Source: Bacteroidales bacterium
GTDB taxonomy: Bacteria; Bacteroidota; Bacteroidia; Bacteroidales; Muribaculaceae
Reading direction: 5' to 3'
Length of the DNA stretch: 57,416 nt
NCBI GenBank assembly: GCA_014800815.1
Contig: JAAVFI010000078.1
Coordinates: forward strand, 1 to 57,416
Below are positions 1 through 8,307 of the stretch, one piece after another. The position numbers and the translations under genes were made by a program. Position 1 is the stretch's first letter. Every line of letters begins with the position of its first letter. The notes beneath the pieces were generated by a model, which was not told the DNA's origin, searched no databases, and saw only the letters and a program-made list of their open reading frames with translations.

Positions 1-590
1 AGCCCGCAAAACTTCCATGGCCCGTCGTGCATAGGAATTTTAGGAGTAAACCACACAGTCCATTTTCGACCGTGATAATCAGTAGTAGCCATGATGCACT
101 GATAGTCAAGTATTGTTTTAGTGCTATCCTCTACTATATTCCATTCAATTTCAGAGAATGGCTCATCGTAATATCCATATTCACCCATTCCGGCTTGATC
201 GTAGGTGGTAGAAATGGATTTAGCATAATCTTTAAGAACATACAACCGTGAGTGATAAACCACAGCGTCCAACACTCTTTTATCTCGACTTTGAACATAT
301 GCCTTAGCTGCAGCATCAAAAATCTGCTTTTCCTTTGCTTGCCCCGATGGTGTGGAAAGCAACGAATCCCTATACTCTGTGCTTGGACAATAAAATTTGC
401 TTTGCTCCTGATTGGCAAGTAGGATAAATGGTGTATTTTTCTCAACCACACCGTCATTGCGCAGAAACTTATTGTAATAATTATATCCCACCTTTATTTT
501 GGCACGCGGATATTCCTGTTCCTTCTTCGCGTTAGCTCCGAGAGCGACGCAAAGAAGAACTAATATTGTGATAAATCTGAGGGCTTTCAT
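1..590 (-). CDS. GLPGLI family protein (partial, N-terminal part)
   Basis: A minus-strand frame starts at the ATG at 588-590 and stays open to the left edge, giving about 196 residues with the C-terminus missing. The first ~22 residues (MKALRFITILVLLCVALGANA) form a typical signal peptide ending in ANA, so the product is exported. The visible C-terminal part matches the GLPGLI family (TIGR01200): a YQCIMATTDYHGRKWTVWFT stretch, then IPMHDGPWKFCGL, where the family's GPxxFxGLPGLI signature begins exactly at the window edge. The function of this family is unknown. It is common in Bacteroidota, often next to outer-membrane or peptidase genes. No good promoter was found; a weak TAnnTTTG match lies far upstream at 932-939. 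Confidence 0.85.
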   Translation of the reverse strand, partial: MKALRFITILVLLCVALGANAKKEQEYPRAKIKVGYNYYNKFLRNDGVVEKNTPFILLANQEQSKFYCPSTEYRDSLLSTPSGQAKEKQIFDAAAKAYVQSRDKRVLDAVVYHSRLYVLKDYAKSISTTYDQAGMGEYGYYDEPFSEIEWNIVEDSTKTILDYQCIMATTDYHGRKWTVWFTPKIPMHDGPWKFCG

Positions 591-638
591 TGTTGAATTA
601 GATTAGAATATGCAAAGTTCGTCATTTTTTACGATGTT

Positions 639-660
639 GGTCTCAACAAATGTTGAGACC
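639..660. repeat. perfect inverted repeat upstream of the GLPGLI gene
   Basis: Arms GGTCTCAACA (639-648) and TGTTGAGACC (651-660) are exact reverse complements around an AA spacer. The repeat lies 49 bp upstream of the GLPGLI start codon. It could be an operator for a dimeric regulator or a hairpin in the leader. No T-tract follows on either strand, so it is unlikely to be an intrinsic terminator. Confidence 0.6.
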
Positions 661-816
661 GGCAGAACATGATTAAGATTTTGTTAATCTGCTCCACGGC
701 TCTTTCATTTAAGATTGGCACGTATATTCAAAGATTGTGCTATTTTATAGAGGGAAATGTGTAGACATTAGATAAGGTTAATTATTTGATTATAAGCAAA
801 ATAAATGCCATGAACT

Positions 817-894
817 TTGGTTAAGTGGAGAATAATTCGTAGCTTAAAAGGTGAAAATCAAACAGTTATGAATAGAACAAGACCACTTAACCAA
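817..894. repeat. 12-bp inverted repeat pair, 54-bp spacer
   Basis: TTGGTTAAGTGG at 817-828 is exactly repeated in reverse complement as CCACTTAACCAA at 883-894. The arms enclose 54 bp with no gene. Such a layout fits a pair of protein-binding sites, the ends of a tiny mobile-element remnant, or a long stem-loop in a leader. I see no duplicated target site next to the arms. Confidence 0.5.
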
Positions 895-1517
895 GTCCGT
901 TCGATTGAGGATGCGATTCTCAATCACAGTACAAATGTACAAAATAAATCCATACAAAAAGGGAGTATACTTGATCATCTGATGTATTTTGCCGCATCAG
1001 TTCCGGCATTTCCGCAACCTCGATACTGTTCAAAGAATTGTCTGTTCTATATTTTCCGCATGGAGAAGACGGCGCAAAAAGAAAGCCGATAAGAAAAAAG
1101 GCATAGCAGAACTGATGAGATATATCTTTCAGGAGTTTTCTAAGAGGGGAGTCCACGTCCGAAATTGCTTTATATGCAAGTTTAGTAAGCAAGATTATTA
1201 TGGAGATAGACTCTGTGCTGTATAAAATACAATTTACCTCGCAAGCCTTCTCCTTATTATGGGAAGTCTTGTCCGTATTTCAGAGAGGATAAAGAAACAG
1301 GAGAGAATGCTTTACAACTACAGGAATTTCCCTCAACATATAAGTCTTATTTTCATATCTGTAAGGAAATTCTCTGAGTCTGAATCTTCGTGTTAGAACG
1401 CATTAATTGAATTTGTGGGAGATTTTGTGTGGTGTAGAGTAATTATTCTGCACGCATTATTTAACATAATTCCTATTATGTAACAGAAGGGATCAGGAGT
1501 TGATTTGGGTAAAATCT

Positions 1518-1543
1518 GGCCCCGGCTTGGGTAAGTCGGGGCC
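1518..1543 (-). terminator. GC-rich hairpin, probable terminator for leftward transcription
   Basis: GGCCCCG (1518-1524) pairs with CGGGGCC (1537-1543), and the stem extends inward by CTT/AAG plus a G-T pair. Read leftward, the stem is followed by AGATTTTA, a short T-run. It lies about 215 bp past the stop codon of the XRE gene and would end that transcript. Rightward the hairpin has no T-tract. Confidence 0.5.
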
Positions 1544-1748
1544 TATATTGTGGGTATCCGAATGGTGATGCCGGATATGTTATGCCAGAATTTGAGAACG
1601 GTCTGAAGTCATACGTGGGCCGCGCTCTCTTTACGAAATCCGTGGTTCGCTGTTGGCAAAGCTACGAATATTGAATTTTCGTGAATTGTCGGTCGGAGAT
1701 TTGGGAGGCGGCGGAACTGATGTTAGATGCGCGGGTACAAGTCTCAAG

Positions 1749-1769
1749 GGCCGACCGAGTCAGTCGGCC
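1749..1769 (-). other. hairpin enclosing the XRE stop codon
   Basis: GGCCGAC (1749-1755) and GTCGGCC (1763-1769) form a perfect 7-bp GC-rich stem with a 7-nt loop. The loop contains most of the XRE stop codon (1760-1762). There is no T-tract on the leftward side, so it may act as an mRNA 3' stabiliser or a regulatory structure, not as a terminator. Confidence 0.45.
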
Positions 1770-2299
1770 GGATTGAAGGTTTCGAAACTGTTGTCGGAAT
1801 ACAGAACGATGATCGATGTGATTTTTTTGCCGACGGCGTCAGAAGATTGTTTGTGTACGTCGGATTTCGGGCTATCGCATATAACAGATGCTCTCCAGAC
1901 CGGGTCGGGCTTGTTTTCAGTGCCTGAATTTCCGGATGAAGGTGTTTCGATGCAACGATTTATGACGTCGGCTACCGTGTTAAATGGTTGAGCAGGTGTT
2001 TCTTGGGACGCGGAATATGGTTGAGAAGGCGCATTTTGAGGCTCTGAGATTTCAAAATTTGAATCGTTACGCATACTTCCTCGGCCAAAAAGCAACCACA
2101 CGATGTCAAGTTCGGGAAAAGCCTCGTCGAGTTTTGACAGAATCTGATTGTTGATAGATTTGTTGCGCCCGTGCAGCATCTGCGACAGAGACGGGCGCGG
2201 AATCATAGCTTTATCGGCAAATTGTGTCGGGCTGAGGCCCGTAGAAGCGATAAATTGCTTAAGACGCTGAATAATAGGGTTTTCGTCAAGTTCCGGCAT
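1760..2299 (-). CDS. XRE-type helix-turn-helix transcriptional regulator
   Basis: A 179-residue protein. Residues ~8-70 form a Cro/CI-type helix-turn-helix: QFADKAMIPRPSLSQMLHG is the helix-turn-helix core, followed by LDEAFPELDIVWLLFGRG, a form widespread in Bacteroidales regulators where a D-x-x-WLLxG strand closes the domain. Residues ~75-150 are Ser/Pro/Gln-rich and probably disordered. The last ~20 residues (KKITSIIVLYSDNSFETF) form a short conserved C-terminal module seen in the same regulators. It stands alone, with its own consensus promoter (2329-2360). The targets are not visible. The TTGCAA palindromes clustered upstream are candidate operators, which would imply autoregulation. 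Confidence 0.85.
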   Translation of the reverse strand: MPELDENPIIQRLKQFIASTGLSPTQFADKAMIPRPSLSQMLHGRNKSINNQILSKLDEAFPELDIVWLLFGRGSMRNDSNFEISEPQNAPSQPYSASQETPAQPFNTVADVINRCIETPSSGNSGTENKPDPVWRASVICDSPKSDVHKQSSDAVGKKITSIIVLYSDNSFETFNPAD

Positions 2300-2328
2300 G
2301 TGAGATTGTTTTGTAAATTATTAGAGTG

Positions 2329-2360
2329 CAAATTTAAACATTAATATTTAATTATGCAAA
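2329..2360 (-). promoter_or_regulatory. Bacteroidota-type promoter of the XRE gene
   Basis: Read leftward, TTTG (2357-2360), exactly 20 nt, then TAAATTTG (2329-2336). This is a full match to the -33 TTTG / -7 TAnnTTTG consensus of the Bacteroidota primary sigma factor. The start codon lies 30 bp beyond the -7 box. Confidence 0.8.
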
Positions 2361-3106
2361 TCTGTTAATTTACGAATTGCAACGCTGGTTTAAGATTGCA
2401 ACATGAAATAACATTTAGTTTTGCAAACTACATATCCAACTATCAGTTACCCATATTGTTAGAATTCTGAACGTGAATAGCCTTATTTAAAGTTGTGCTT
2501 CTAAACAAATCATGTAACTACCTATACACAAAGATGCCTGTAAAATCTACTTTAGATAGTTTACAGGTGGCGCGGAGATTCGTCAAAATCTGCATCACAA
2601 CTTTATATAGTAGTCGTAACGCGTTGGGCTGCAATTGTATGTATTAATTCCTAATTAATGTAAATGGTGTTTTTCTCCCCTCTTTCTATGATTGTAAAAC
2701 CCGTTTCAAATCCTTTATTTACAGGTTTCATAGCAATGATTTTGGTTTACATTATTTAAATCCTATTTAGAATACCGAGTGTTGCAAAGTAAATAATGTA
2801 TGCAATTCGTAATTTAAATACTCAAATTTCGGATTTCAAACAGTAAAATCAGTGCAAACTCAACTCTACCCCTTCAAAATTTAGAAAAATCACGTAGGGT
2901 GATAAGTGAATTTACAAATACAACAATCTCAGAGCGCCAAAAGTTGGAAAAATTTGCAATTATTTTCTGATTTTACGCGAGTTAACGCAGAAACACAGCA
3001 CTCTCCTACTCTACCCAATCCGGAGAAAACAGCGTAAAATAAGCGCTGCAGCGTGCTTTTTGGATACAATCGGCGGACACACATACTCACTTCCGAAAAA
3101 AAATAG
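2361..3106. other. AT-rich intergenic stretch with TTGCAA cluster and stem-loop
   Basis: About 750 bp without a gene. Five TTGCAA hexamers occur at 2377, 2396, 2421, 2782 and 2954, far more than chance in this length. TGCAATTCGTAA at 2801-2812 is the reverse complement of bases 2370-2381. An imperfect stem-loop lies at 2537-2567, with arms CCTGTAAA and TTTACAGG and a shorter inner TCTA/TAGA pairing. Apart from the -7 box before rfbD, nothing here looks coding. Confidence 0.5.
2537..2567. repeat. imperfect stem-loop in intergenic DNA
   Basis: CCTGTAAA (2537-2544) pairs with TTTACAGG (2560-2567), and TCTA (2546-2549) with TAGA (2553-2556), leaving a 3-nt loop and an asymmetric bulge. There is no T-run after it on either strand. 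Candidate binding site or small structured RNA element; purpose unknown. Confidence 0.45.
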
Positions 3107-3114
3107 TAATTTTG
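3107..3114 (+). promoter_or_regulatory. -7 box of rfbD
   Basis: TAATTTTG matches TAnnTTTG. No TTTG lies at the expected -33 position. The box ends 10 bp before the rfbD ATG, so the transcript would have a leader of only a few nucleotides, or be nearly leaderless. Confidence 0.55.
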
Positions 3115-3124
3115 TACTTAAATT

Positions 3125-3982
3125 ATGACAAGCCAAAAAGAAATACTTGTAACAGGAAGTGACGGCCAGCTCGGACGGGAACTGCAACGCATACTTGGCG
3201 ACGAGGCCGTGTATGCCAACAGGAATATCCTCGACATAACCGATGCGAAGGCCGTGGAAGAATTCCTCGAACAAGGCAACTTCAAATACGTGATAAACTG
3301 CGCCGCCTATACAGCGGTAGACAAGGCTGAGGATGAAAAATCTGCGTGCGTGGCCGTGAACGTTGACGGAATTCGAAATCTCGCGGCACATGCCGAGCGC
3401 CTCGGCTTTCACCTTATACATATATCTACCGACTACGTTTTCTCCGGCAATACTTATAAACCCTATACAGAAAGCGACCGCCCCGAGCCGCAGACAGTGT
3501 ACGGAGCCGCCAAGCGCAAAGGTGAGACCGCGCTTCTCGGACTTGCTCCCGACAGCATGGTGATACGTACCGGTTGGCTCTACTCCTCATTCGGTAAAAA
3601 TTTCGTAAAGACCATACTCGCGAAGCTCAAAGAGAACAAACCGCTGAGAGTGGTCGACGATCAGATAGGAACACCCACCAATGCCGCCGATCTTGCAGAA
3701 TTTATAGCTACAAAAGCAGTACGAGGACACTGGACTGCCGGCATCTACAACTTCTCCTCAGAAGGCATAGCCTCATGGTATGACTTCGCAAAAGCTATTG
3801 CCGATGAAGCCGGTTATGGCGCCTGCTCTATCACTCCCGTGAATAGTTCCGAGTACCCGACAGCCGCCACCCGCCCTCACTTCTCAGTGCTTGACAAAAC
3901 AAAAATCAAAGCAACATTCGGTATCACTCTGCCGTACTGGAGAGACTCCCTCAGGCGATGCCTGAAAAATATGGAGGGCTGA
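3125..3982 (+). CDS. rfbD: dTDP-4-dehydrorhamnose reductase
   Basis: A 285-residue short-chain dehydrogenase-like protein that reduces dTDP-4-dehydro-L-rhamnose to dTDP-L-rhamnose, the last step of dTDP-rhamnose synthesis for surface polysaccharides. The N-terminus has the nucleotide-binding loop [22 protein letters not shown] and the catalytic YGAAK (Y-x3-K) follow, and residues ~140-190 ([32 protein letters not shown]) match the RmlD substrate domain. Length is normal for the family. It is followed after 61 bp by prfC, a neighbourhood I recall from other Bacteroidales. The other rml genes are not in the window. Confidence 0.93.
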   Translation: MTSQKEILVTGSDGQLGRELQRILGDEAVYANRNILDITDAKAVEEFLEQGNFKYVINCAAYTAVDKAEDEKSACVAVNVDGIRNLAAHAERLGFHLIHISTDYVFSGNTYKPYTESDRPEPQTVYGAAKRKGETALLGLAPDSMVIRTGWLYSSFGKNFVKTILAKLKENKPLRVVDDQIGTPTNAADLAEFIATKAVRGHWTAGIYNFSSEGIASWYDFAKAIADEAGYGACSITPVNSSEYPTAATRPHFSVLDKTKIKATFGITLPYWRDSLRRCLKNMEG

Positions 3983-4043
3983 ATTTACAAGACTTACTTA
4001 TAAACCAATTAACACGACTTACTTCGTACAAATACATATACCC

Positions 4044-5624
4044 ATGGCCAATCTAACCGACGAAATACAAAGGCGACGTACCTTCGCCATTATCTCACAC
4101 CCTGACGCCGGTAAAACGACACTTACCGAAAAACTCCTTCTTTTCGGTGGTGCAATACATATAGCTGGTGCTGTAAAATCGAATAAAATCAAGAAAACCG
4201 CGACCAGCGACTGGATGGAAATCGAGAAACAGCGCGGTATCTCCGTTGCTACGTCCGTTATGGGCTTCAACTACGGCGATTATAAAATCAACATCCTTGA
4301 CACCCCCGGTCACCAGGACTTCGCAGAAGACACCTACCGCACCCTTACAGCCGTTGACTCCGTAATCATCGTAGTCGACGTAGCCAAAGGCGTGGAGACC
4401 CAGACCCGCAAGCTCATGGAAGTGTGCCGCATGCGCAATACTCCCGTGATAATCTTCGTAAACAAACTCGACCGCGAAGGACGCGACCCCTTCGAGATTC
4501 TTGACGAACTTGAAGCCGAACTCAAAATCAACGTGCGTCCGCTCTCGTGGCCTATCAATATCGGCGCCAAATTCAAAGGCGTGTACAACATCTACGAGAA
4601 ATCGCTCGACCTCTTTACACCCGACAAACAGAGAGCCACAGAGCGCGTCGAGATAGACTCCGTAGACGATCCCCGTATTGACGAAGCCGTAGGCGAAAAA
4701 GATGCAGCACAGTTGCGCGAAGACCTCGAACTCATCGAAGGCGTATATCCCGAATTCGACGAGAAAGAATATCTCGAAGGAAAAGTCGCTCCCGTATTCT
4801 TCGGATCTGCTCTCAATACATTCGGCGTAAAAGAGCTCCTCGACTGCTTCGTGAAGATTGCCCCCTCGCCTCGCCCCACTGCCGCCATAGAGCGCACCGT
4901 AAACCCCGAAGAAGACGGATTCTCGGGCTTCGTATTCAAGATTCATGCCAATATGGACCCCAACCACCGCAGCTGTATAGCCTTCGTGAAAGTCTGCTCT
5001 GGCCGCTTCGAACGCAATGCTCCCTACAAACATATCCGTTCGGGAAAGACCCTGCGCTTCGCCGCCCCTACGGCATTTATGGCACAGAAGAAAAACATCG
5101 TGGACGAAGCATTCCCCGGAGATATCGTAGGTATCCCCGACAACGGTACTTTCAAAATCGGCGATACCCTGACACAAGGCGAAGACCTGCACTATAAAGG
5201 TCTGCCCAGCTTCTCGCCCGAGATGTTTATGTACATAGAGAATGCCGACCCCATGAAAGCCAAGCAGCTCGACAAGGGCGTACAGCAGTTGATGGACGAA
5301 GGCGTAGCCCAGCTCTTCACACACCAGTTCAACGGCCGCAAGATTATAGGCACAGTAGGACAACTTCAGTTTGAAGTAATACAATACCGCCTCCTCCACG
5401 AATACGGTGCCCAGTGCCGTTGGGAGCCCATGTCGATGTACAAGGCATGCTGGATAGAAAGCGACGATCCTGCAGCACTCGAAGCATTCAAGAAGCGCAA
5501 GCACCAGTTTATGGCCGTAGACCGTGAGGGACGCGACGTATTCATGGCCGACTCATCGTTTGTACTGACCATGGCTCAGAACGATTTTCCGAAAATACGC
5601 TTCCACTTCTCAAGCGAATTTTAA
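4044..5624 (+). CDS. prfC: peptide chain release factor 3
   Basis: A 526-residue translational GTPase that recycles RF1 and RF2 from the ribosome after peptide release. G-domain motifs are in order: SHPDAGKTT (P-loop, residues ~18-26), the [10 protein letters not shown] switch region, [14 protein letters not shown] (G3) and [12 protein letters not shown] (G4). The RF3-specific start ([22 protein letters not shown]), [11 protein letters not shown] and the C-terminal domain ([20 protein letters not shown]) separate it from EF-G. Length is that of the family (about 530). Transcribed after rfbD, 11 bp before a small membrane protein gene. A long antisense frame across it is a codon-bias shadow. 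Confidence 0.97.
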   Translation: MANLTDEIQRRRTFAIISHPDAGKTTLTEKLLLFGGAIHIAGAVKSNKIKKTATSDWMEIEKQRGISVATSVMGFNYGDYKINILDTPGHQDFAEDTYRTLTAVDSVIIVVDVAKGVETQTRKLMEVCRMRNTPVIIFVNKLDREGRDPFEILDELEAELKINVRPLSWPINIGAKFKGVYNIYEKSLDLFTPDKQRATERVEIDSVDDPRIDEAVGEKDAAQLREDLELIEGVYPEFDEKEYLEGKVAPVFFGSALNTFGVKELLDCFVKIAPSPRPTAAIERTVNPEEDGFSGFVFKIHANMDPNHRSCIAFVKVCSGRFERNAPYKHIRSGKTLRFAAPTAFMAQKKNIVDEAFPGDIVGIPDNGTFKIGDTLTQGEDLHYKGLPSFSPEMFMYIENADPMKAKQLDKGVQQLMDEGVAQLFTHQFNGRKIIGTVGQLQFEVIQYRLLHEYGAQCRWEPMSMYKACWIESDDPAALEAFKKRKHQFMAVDREGRDVFMADSSFVLTMAQNDFPKIRFHFSSEF

Positions 5625-5634
5625 TACGTAAGTT

Positions 5635-5898
5635 ATGAAAAGCGTGAAGAGGATAAAGGACACCCTGGGCAAATTCTCATTCCGAACAGGCGTGATAGTG
5701 CTGGCTCTGTGTATACCGTTCTATATCCTCTCCTTCGCTCAAATGGCGCTTCCGATCTCAGCAGCGGCCAAAGGGACACTCTGGGTGATATTCTTCGGAC
5801 TTGCAAAGACCACGCAGTACGGTGGTCTTACAATACTCGGGGCCGAAGGTCTCAAGCGTTTGAAAGAGTATAAAAACAGAACTTTAAATCAAAAATAG
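5635..5898 (+). CDS. small two-helix membrane protein, function unknown
   Basis: An 87-residue protein with a basic N-terminus (KSVKRIKDTLGKF), a hydrophobic segment at ~18-40 (GVIVLALCIPFYILSF) and a second at ~46-70 (AAAKGTLWVIFFGLAKTTQY), ending in a basic tail. No family motif recognised. Similar small proteins occur next to prfC in Bacteroidales, as far as I recall. It lies 10 bp after prfC and directly before a strong terminator, so it is probably the last cistron of that unit. Confidence 0.75.
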   Translation: MKSVKRIKDTLGKFSFRTGVIVLALCIPFYILSFAQMALPISAAAKGTLWVIFFGLAKTTQYGGLTILGAEGLKRLKEYKNRTLNQK

Positions 5899-5899
5899 C

Positions 5900-5944
5900 A
5901 TAAACGAAAAATGACATTGCGGACCGATGTCATTTTTCGTTTAT
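5900..5944. terminator. strong bidirectional intrinsic terminator
   Basis: A perfect 18-bp stem: 5900-5917 (ATAAACGAAAAATGACAT) pairs with 5927-5944 around a 9-nt loop. The A-run and T-run are inside the arms, so it works in both directions. It lies between the convergent units ending at 5898 (+) and 5946 (-). Confidence 0.92.
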
Positions 5945-5945
5945 A

Positions 5946-6344
5946 TCAATCATTGAATATCACACCGTGATATTCGAGCCGTCGTTTGGTAGCTGCTGCG
6001 AAAGAATCTGCCGCAAGCGTAAATCCCGCATTGCGAAGCCGGGCCTCCCGCTGCCTTATCTGTAGTATAGCACCCTCGCGACTGAAATTGTCGGGCAAGG
6101 TCATGGCCGCGTCCACATCCTTCTCAGCCTCAGCCATAGCTTTTTCGATTTCCTGCGGCGTACTGTCGGGAATCTCCTTGTTTTCAGGCAAGAAAATCCA
6201 AAGCAGGACGGCGGCTAAAGCTGCGAACAGAAGCGTGCGGAGAATCTTAGCGCCTACAGAAGAACCATGGCGAGTTCGGCGCACGCCTCGGCGTCGTCGA
6301 GCGCGTTGTGGTGATTTTTTAGTGTTATTCCGAAGAACCGGCAT
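5946..6344 (-). CDS. small single-pass membrane protein, function unknown
   Basis: A 132-residue frame with a very basic N-terminus (RARRRRGVRRTR), one membrane segment (ILRTLLFAALAAVLLWIFL, residues ~35-53) and a charged, helical C-terminal domain (EIEKAMAEAEKDVDAAM, ILQIRQREARLRNAGF). The first ~30 codons overlap the end of the upstream exonuclease gene in another frame. No later ATG exists, so the start is uncertain and the true start may be a non-ATG codon near 6254. The helix and domain after it look real. It is the last gene of the porQ operon. No family recognised. Confidence 0.6.
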   Translation of the reverse strand: MPVLRNNTKKSPQRARRRRGVRRTRHGSSVGAKILRTLLFAALAAVLLWIFLPENKEIPDSTPQEIEKAMAEAEKDVDAAMTLPDNFSREGAILQIRQREARLRNAGFTLAADSFAAATKRRLEYHGVIFND

Positions 6345-6751
6345 AGTGAGTCAAGTGATTTAGAAGGACATACTGCGCGAGGTATGGTGCGACGGGCAGC
6401 AGATAATGTACATAAGAAAGGCAATTCGGGCGGTTCGAGCCCATAGATGCGGCATGCCGCGCGGATGCAGGAAGCGTCGAATGAGGCGTTATGAGCCACC
6501 AGACGGTATCCATCAAGCCAGTCGCCCCATTCAGACCATACAGTGCCGAAAGACGGTGCATTGTAGGTATCGTCGTCGGTGAGTCCGTGCACCTGCGTAC
6601 AGAAATAAGCATAGTAATCAGGTTCGGGACGGACGAGAGAATACCGGCGGTCGACGATAACGCCGTCCGATACCTTTACAGCCCCGATAGCACAGATACT
6701 CGAGCGCTCGCCGTTGGCTGTCTCAACGTCTATGGCTATGAAATCATTCAT
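6254..6751 (-). CDS. DnaQ-like 3'-5' exonuclease
   Basis: 165 residues of the DEDD exonuclease fold (RNase T / DnaQ epsilon type). Motif ExoI is IAIDVETAN (D and E ligands, residues ~5-12), ExoII is LVAHNASFDASCI, and ExoIII is HHNALDDAEACAEL with the H-x4-D of the DEDDh subclass. It probably trims DNA or RNA 3' ends in the cytoplasm; the substrate cannot be told from sequence. I chose the ATG at 6751 over a longer upstream frame because MNDFIAIDVET is where family members start. This start overlaps the ispH stop by 8 bp, which indicates translational coupling. Confidence 0.9.
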   Translation of the reverse strand: MNDFIAIDVETANGERSSICAIGAVKVSDGVIVDRRYSLVRPEPDYYAYFCTQVHGLTDDDTYNAPSFGTVWSEWGDWLDGYRLVAHNASFDASCIRAACRIYGLEPPELPFLCTLSAARRTIPRAVCPSKSLDSLCRFFGITLKNHHNALDDAEACAELAMVLL

Positions 6752-7601
6752 GAGGAGTAATGGCGTCGCGCACCTGTTCCATGAGCCAGCGCGGAGTAGA
6801 CGTCGCACCACAGATGCCTATGGTACGGGCACCGTTCAACCATTCGGGATTTATCTCCGTTTCGTTGGCAATCAGGTAAGTACGCGGATTCACTTCTCGG
6901 CAGTGATTGTAGAGAATCTTTCCGTTGCTGCTCTTGGAGCCCGCAACGAAAAGCACCACATCCTTGGATGCCGCAAAACTGCGGAGATGCCCCGCACGGT
7001 TGGCCACCTGACGGCATATAGTATCGGAATATTTGAAAGATACATCCTGCGAAAGACGGCTTTTAATCTCCTGAGTGAGAATTCCGAAACCTTCGAGCGA
7101 CTTCGTAGTCTGACTGTAGAACGACACCGGGCGTGAGAAATCAATCTTCGACAGTTCGGAAGCATCTTCTACCACGATAGCCGTTCCCTCTGTCTGTCCG
7201 ACGAGGCCATTGACCTCAGCGTGTCCCTTCTTGCCATAAATGATAATCTGCGACTCCTCCGCCGAATCATAGTCGGCCTTGATGCGCTGCTGAAGTTTGA
7301 GGACTACCGGGCAGGTAGCATCTATAATCTCAATGTTATTTCGTGCCGCAATACGGTAAGTTTCAGGTGGTTCGCCATGTGCGCGCAGAAGCACCTTAAC
7401 ATCGTGCAGACCCTCCAGGTCGGCATGAGTTATGGTGATAAGGCCCTTTGCGCGGAGGCGCTCCACCTCATCGGAATTATGAACGATGTCGCCGAGACAG
7501 TAAAGAAGACCGCCACGACTCAGTTCTTCCTCCGCCTTGCGTATGGCAGTGACCACACCAAAGCAGAACCCCGATTCGCTATCTATCTCAATATCAGCCA
7601 T
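6744..7601 (-). CDS. ispH: 4-hydroxy-3-methylbut-2-enyl diphosphate reductase
   Basis: A 285-residue iron-sulfur enzyme, the last step of the MEP isoprenoid pathway, turning HMBPP into IPP and DMAPP. The three cluster cysteines are seen in SGFCFGVV (residue ~13), IDATCPVV and DTICRQVANR. The catalytic EGTA..V / TTKSLEGF and the SSNG substrate-binding loop (GSKSSNGKILY) are also present. Start chosen at the ATG at 7601 (MADIEID) because it overlaps the cmk stop in TAATG and gives the usual IspH N-terminus. ispG, the step before it, is also in this window at 26100. Confidence 0.95.
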   Translation of the reverse strand: MADIEIDSESGFCFGVVTAIRKAEEELSRGGLLYCLGDIVHNSDEVERLRAKGLITITHADLEGLHDVKVLLRAHGEPPETYRIAARNNIEIIDATCPVVLKLQQRIKADYDSAEESQIIIYGKKGHAEVNGLVGQTEGTAIVVEDASELSKIDFSRPVSFYSQTTKSLEGFGILTQEIKSRLSQDVSFKYSDTICRQVANRAGHLRSFAASKDVVLFVAGSKSSNGKILYNHCREVNPRTYLIANETEINPEWLNGARTIGICGATSTPRWLMEQVRDAITPHE

Positions 7602-8302
7602 TATCGCGATACAGCTTCGTTGAAACGCGCAAGGAGCCAAGCGTCCTGCTCCTCGACTGTCATAGTAGAATTGTCGAGCGCGACAGCATCGTCGGCACGG
7701 CGGAGAGGACTTTCCTCGCGGGTAGTGTCGATGTGGTCGCGGTGAACAACGTTCGCCAGAACTTCCTCATAACTAACTGCCGAACCCTTTTCGAGCAGTT
7801 CCTTGAAACGACGCTGAGCACGTGTTTCAGCAGAAGCGTCCACAAAGATTTTCAGTTCGGCATCCGGAAAAACCACCGTACCGATGTCGCGGCCGTCCAT
7901 AACGATGCCTCGTTCGGTGCCCAGAGCCTGCTGCATGGCAACGAGAGCGTGACGCACCTCTGGGATAGCGGCTATGGGCGACACAGCGTTAGAAACACGC
8001 AGACGACGGATTTCCGTCTCCACATCCACGCCGTTGAGCAGAGTGTGCTGAGTGCCGTCGGGCTGCACCGCAAAATCAATCTTAACAGAAGGGAGAGCAT
8101 TGACAACAGCTTCAACATCGGGAAGACCGTCTGCTCCGATAAAATCATGGTCGAGAGCGTAAAGAGTTACCGCACGATACATCGCGCCGGAATCGATATA
8201 GCGATATCCGACAGTTGCCGCAAGTTTGCGGGCCATAGTACTTTTGCCTGACGAAGAGTAGCCGTCAACAGCGATAATTATGGGTTTGGCTGAATTCTGC
8301 AC
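7601..8302 (-). CDS. cmk: cytidylate kinase
   Basis: A 233-residue kinase that phosphorylates CMP and dCMP with ATP. P-loop AVDGYSSSGKSTMARKLA (residues ~10-27), substrate loop YRYIDSGAMYRAVTLYAL, then MDGRDIGTVVFPDAELKIF and RFKELLEKG, all in family order. Start is the GTG at 8302, 5 bp after the porQ stop. The stop shares one base with the ispH start. The order porQ-cmk-ispH is known from Porphyromonas and other Bacteroidota. Confidence 0.96.
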   Translation of the reverse strand: MQNSAKPIIIAVDGYSSSGKSTMARKLAATVGYRYIDSGAMYRAVTLYALDHDFIGADGLPDVEAVVNALPSVKIDFAVQPDGTQHTLLNGVDVETEIRRLRVSNAVSPIAAIPEVRHALVAMQQALGTERGIVMDGRDIGTVVFPDAELKIFVDASAETRAQRRFKELLEKGSAVSYEEVLANVVHRDHIDTTREESPLRRADDAVALDNSTMTVEEQDAWLLARFNEAVSR

Positions 8303-8307
8303 GATTA

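Larger units (their letters stand above)
591..1759. other. long non-coding stretch with inverted repeats
   Basis: About 1.17 kb between the GLPGLI gene and the XRE regulator without a convincing gene. Open frames of 78-91 codons at 817-1225 on both strands overlap one another, lack recognisable motifs and (920-1192) need a TTG start, so I do not call them. The stretch holds a 10-bp perfect palindrome (639-660), a 12-bp inverted repeat (817-828 with 883-894), a GTAC-AAAT-GTAC imperfect palindrome (929-940) and a GC-rich hairpin (1518-1543). It could be a decayed gene or a remnant of a past insertion. Confidence 0.5.

Noticed and set aside
817-1225. Three small frames (817-1092 +, 920-1192 -, 989-1225 +)
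   Set aside because: They overlap each other, have no motif or promoter, and one needs a TTG start. A decayed gene cannot be excluded.
1653-1991. 112-codon plus-strand frame opposite the XRE gene
   Set aside because: Overlaps the 3' half of the XRE gene, which has a helix-turn-helix and a consensus promoter. The plus frame has neither.
3991-4024. GACTTACTT direct repeat between rfbD and prfC
   Set aside because: Only two 9-bp copies in AT-rich DNA with no further structure; likely chance.
4095-5504. 469-codon open frame antisense to prfC
   Set aside because: prfC on the plus strand is a complete, unmistakable RF3. The antisense frame is a by-product of its codon usage and has no motif or promoter.
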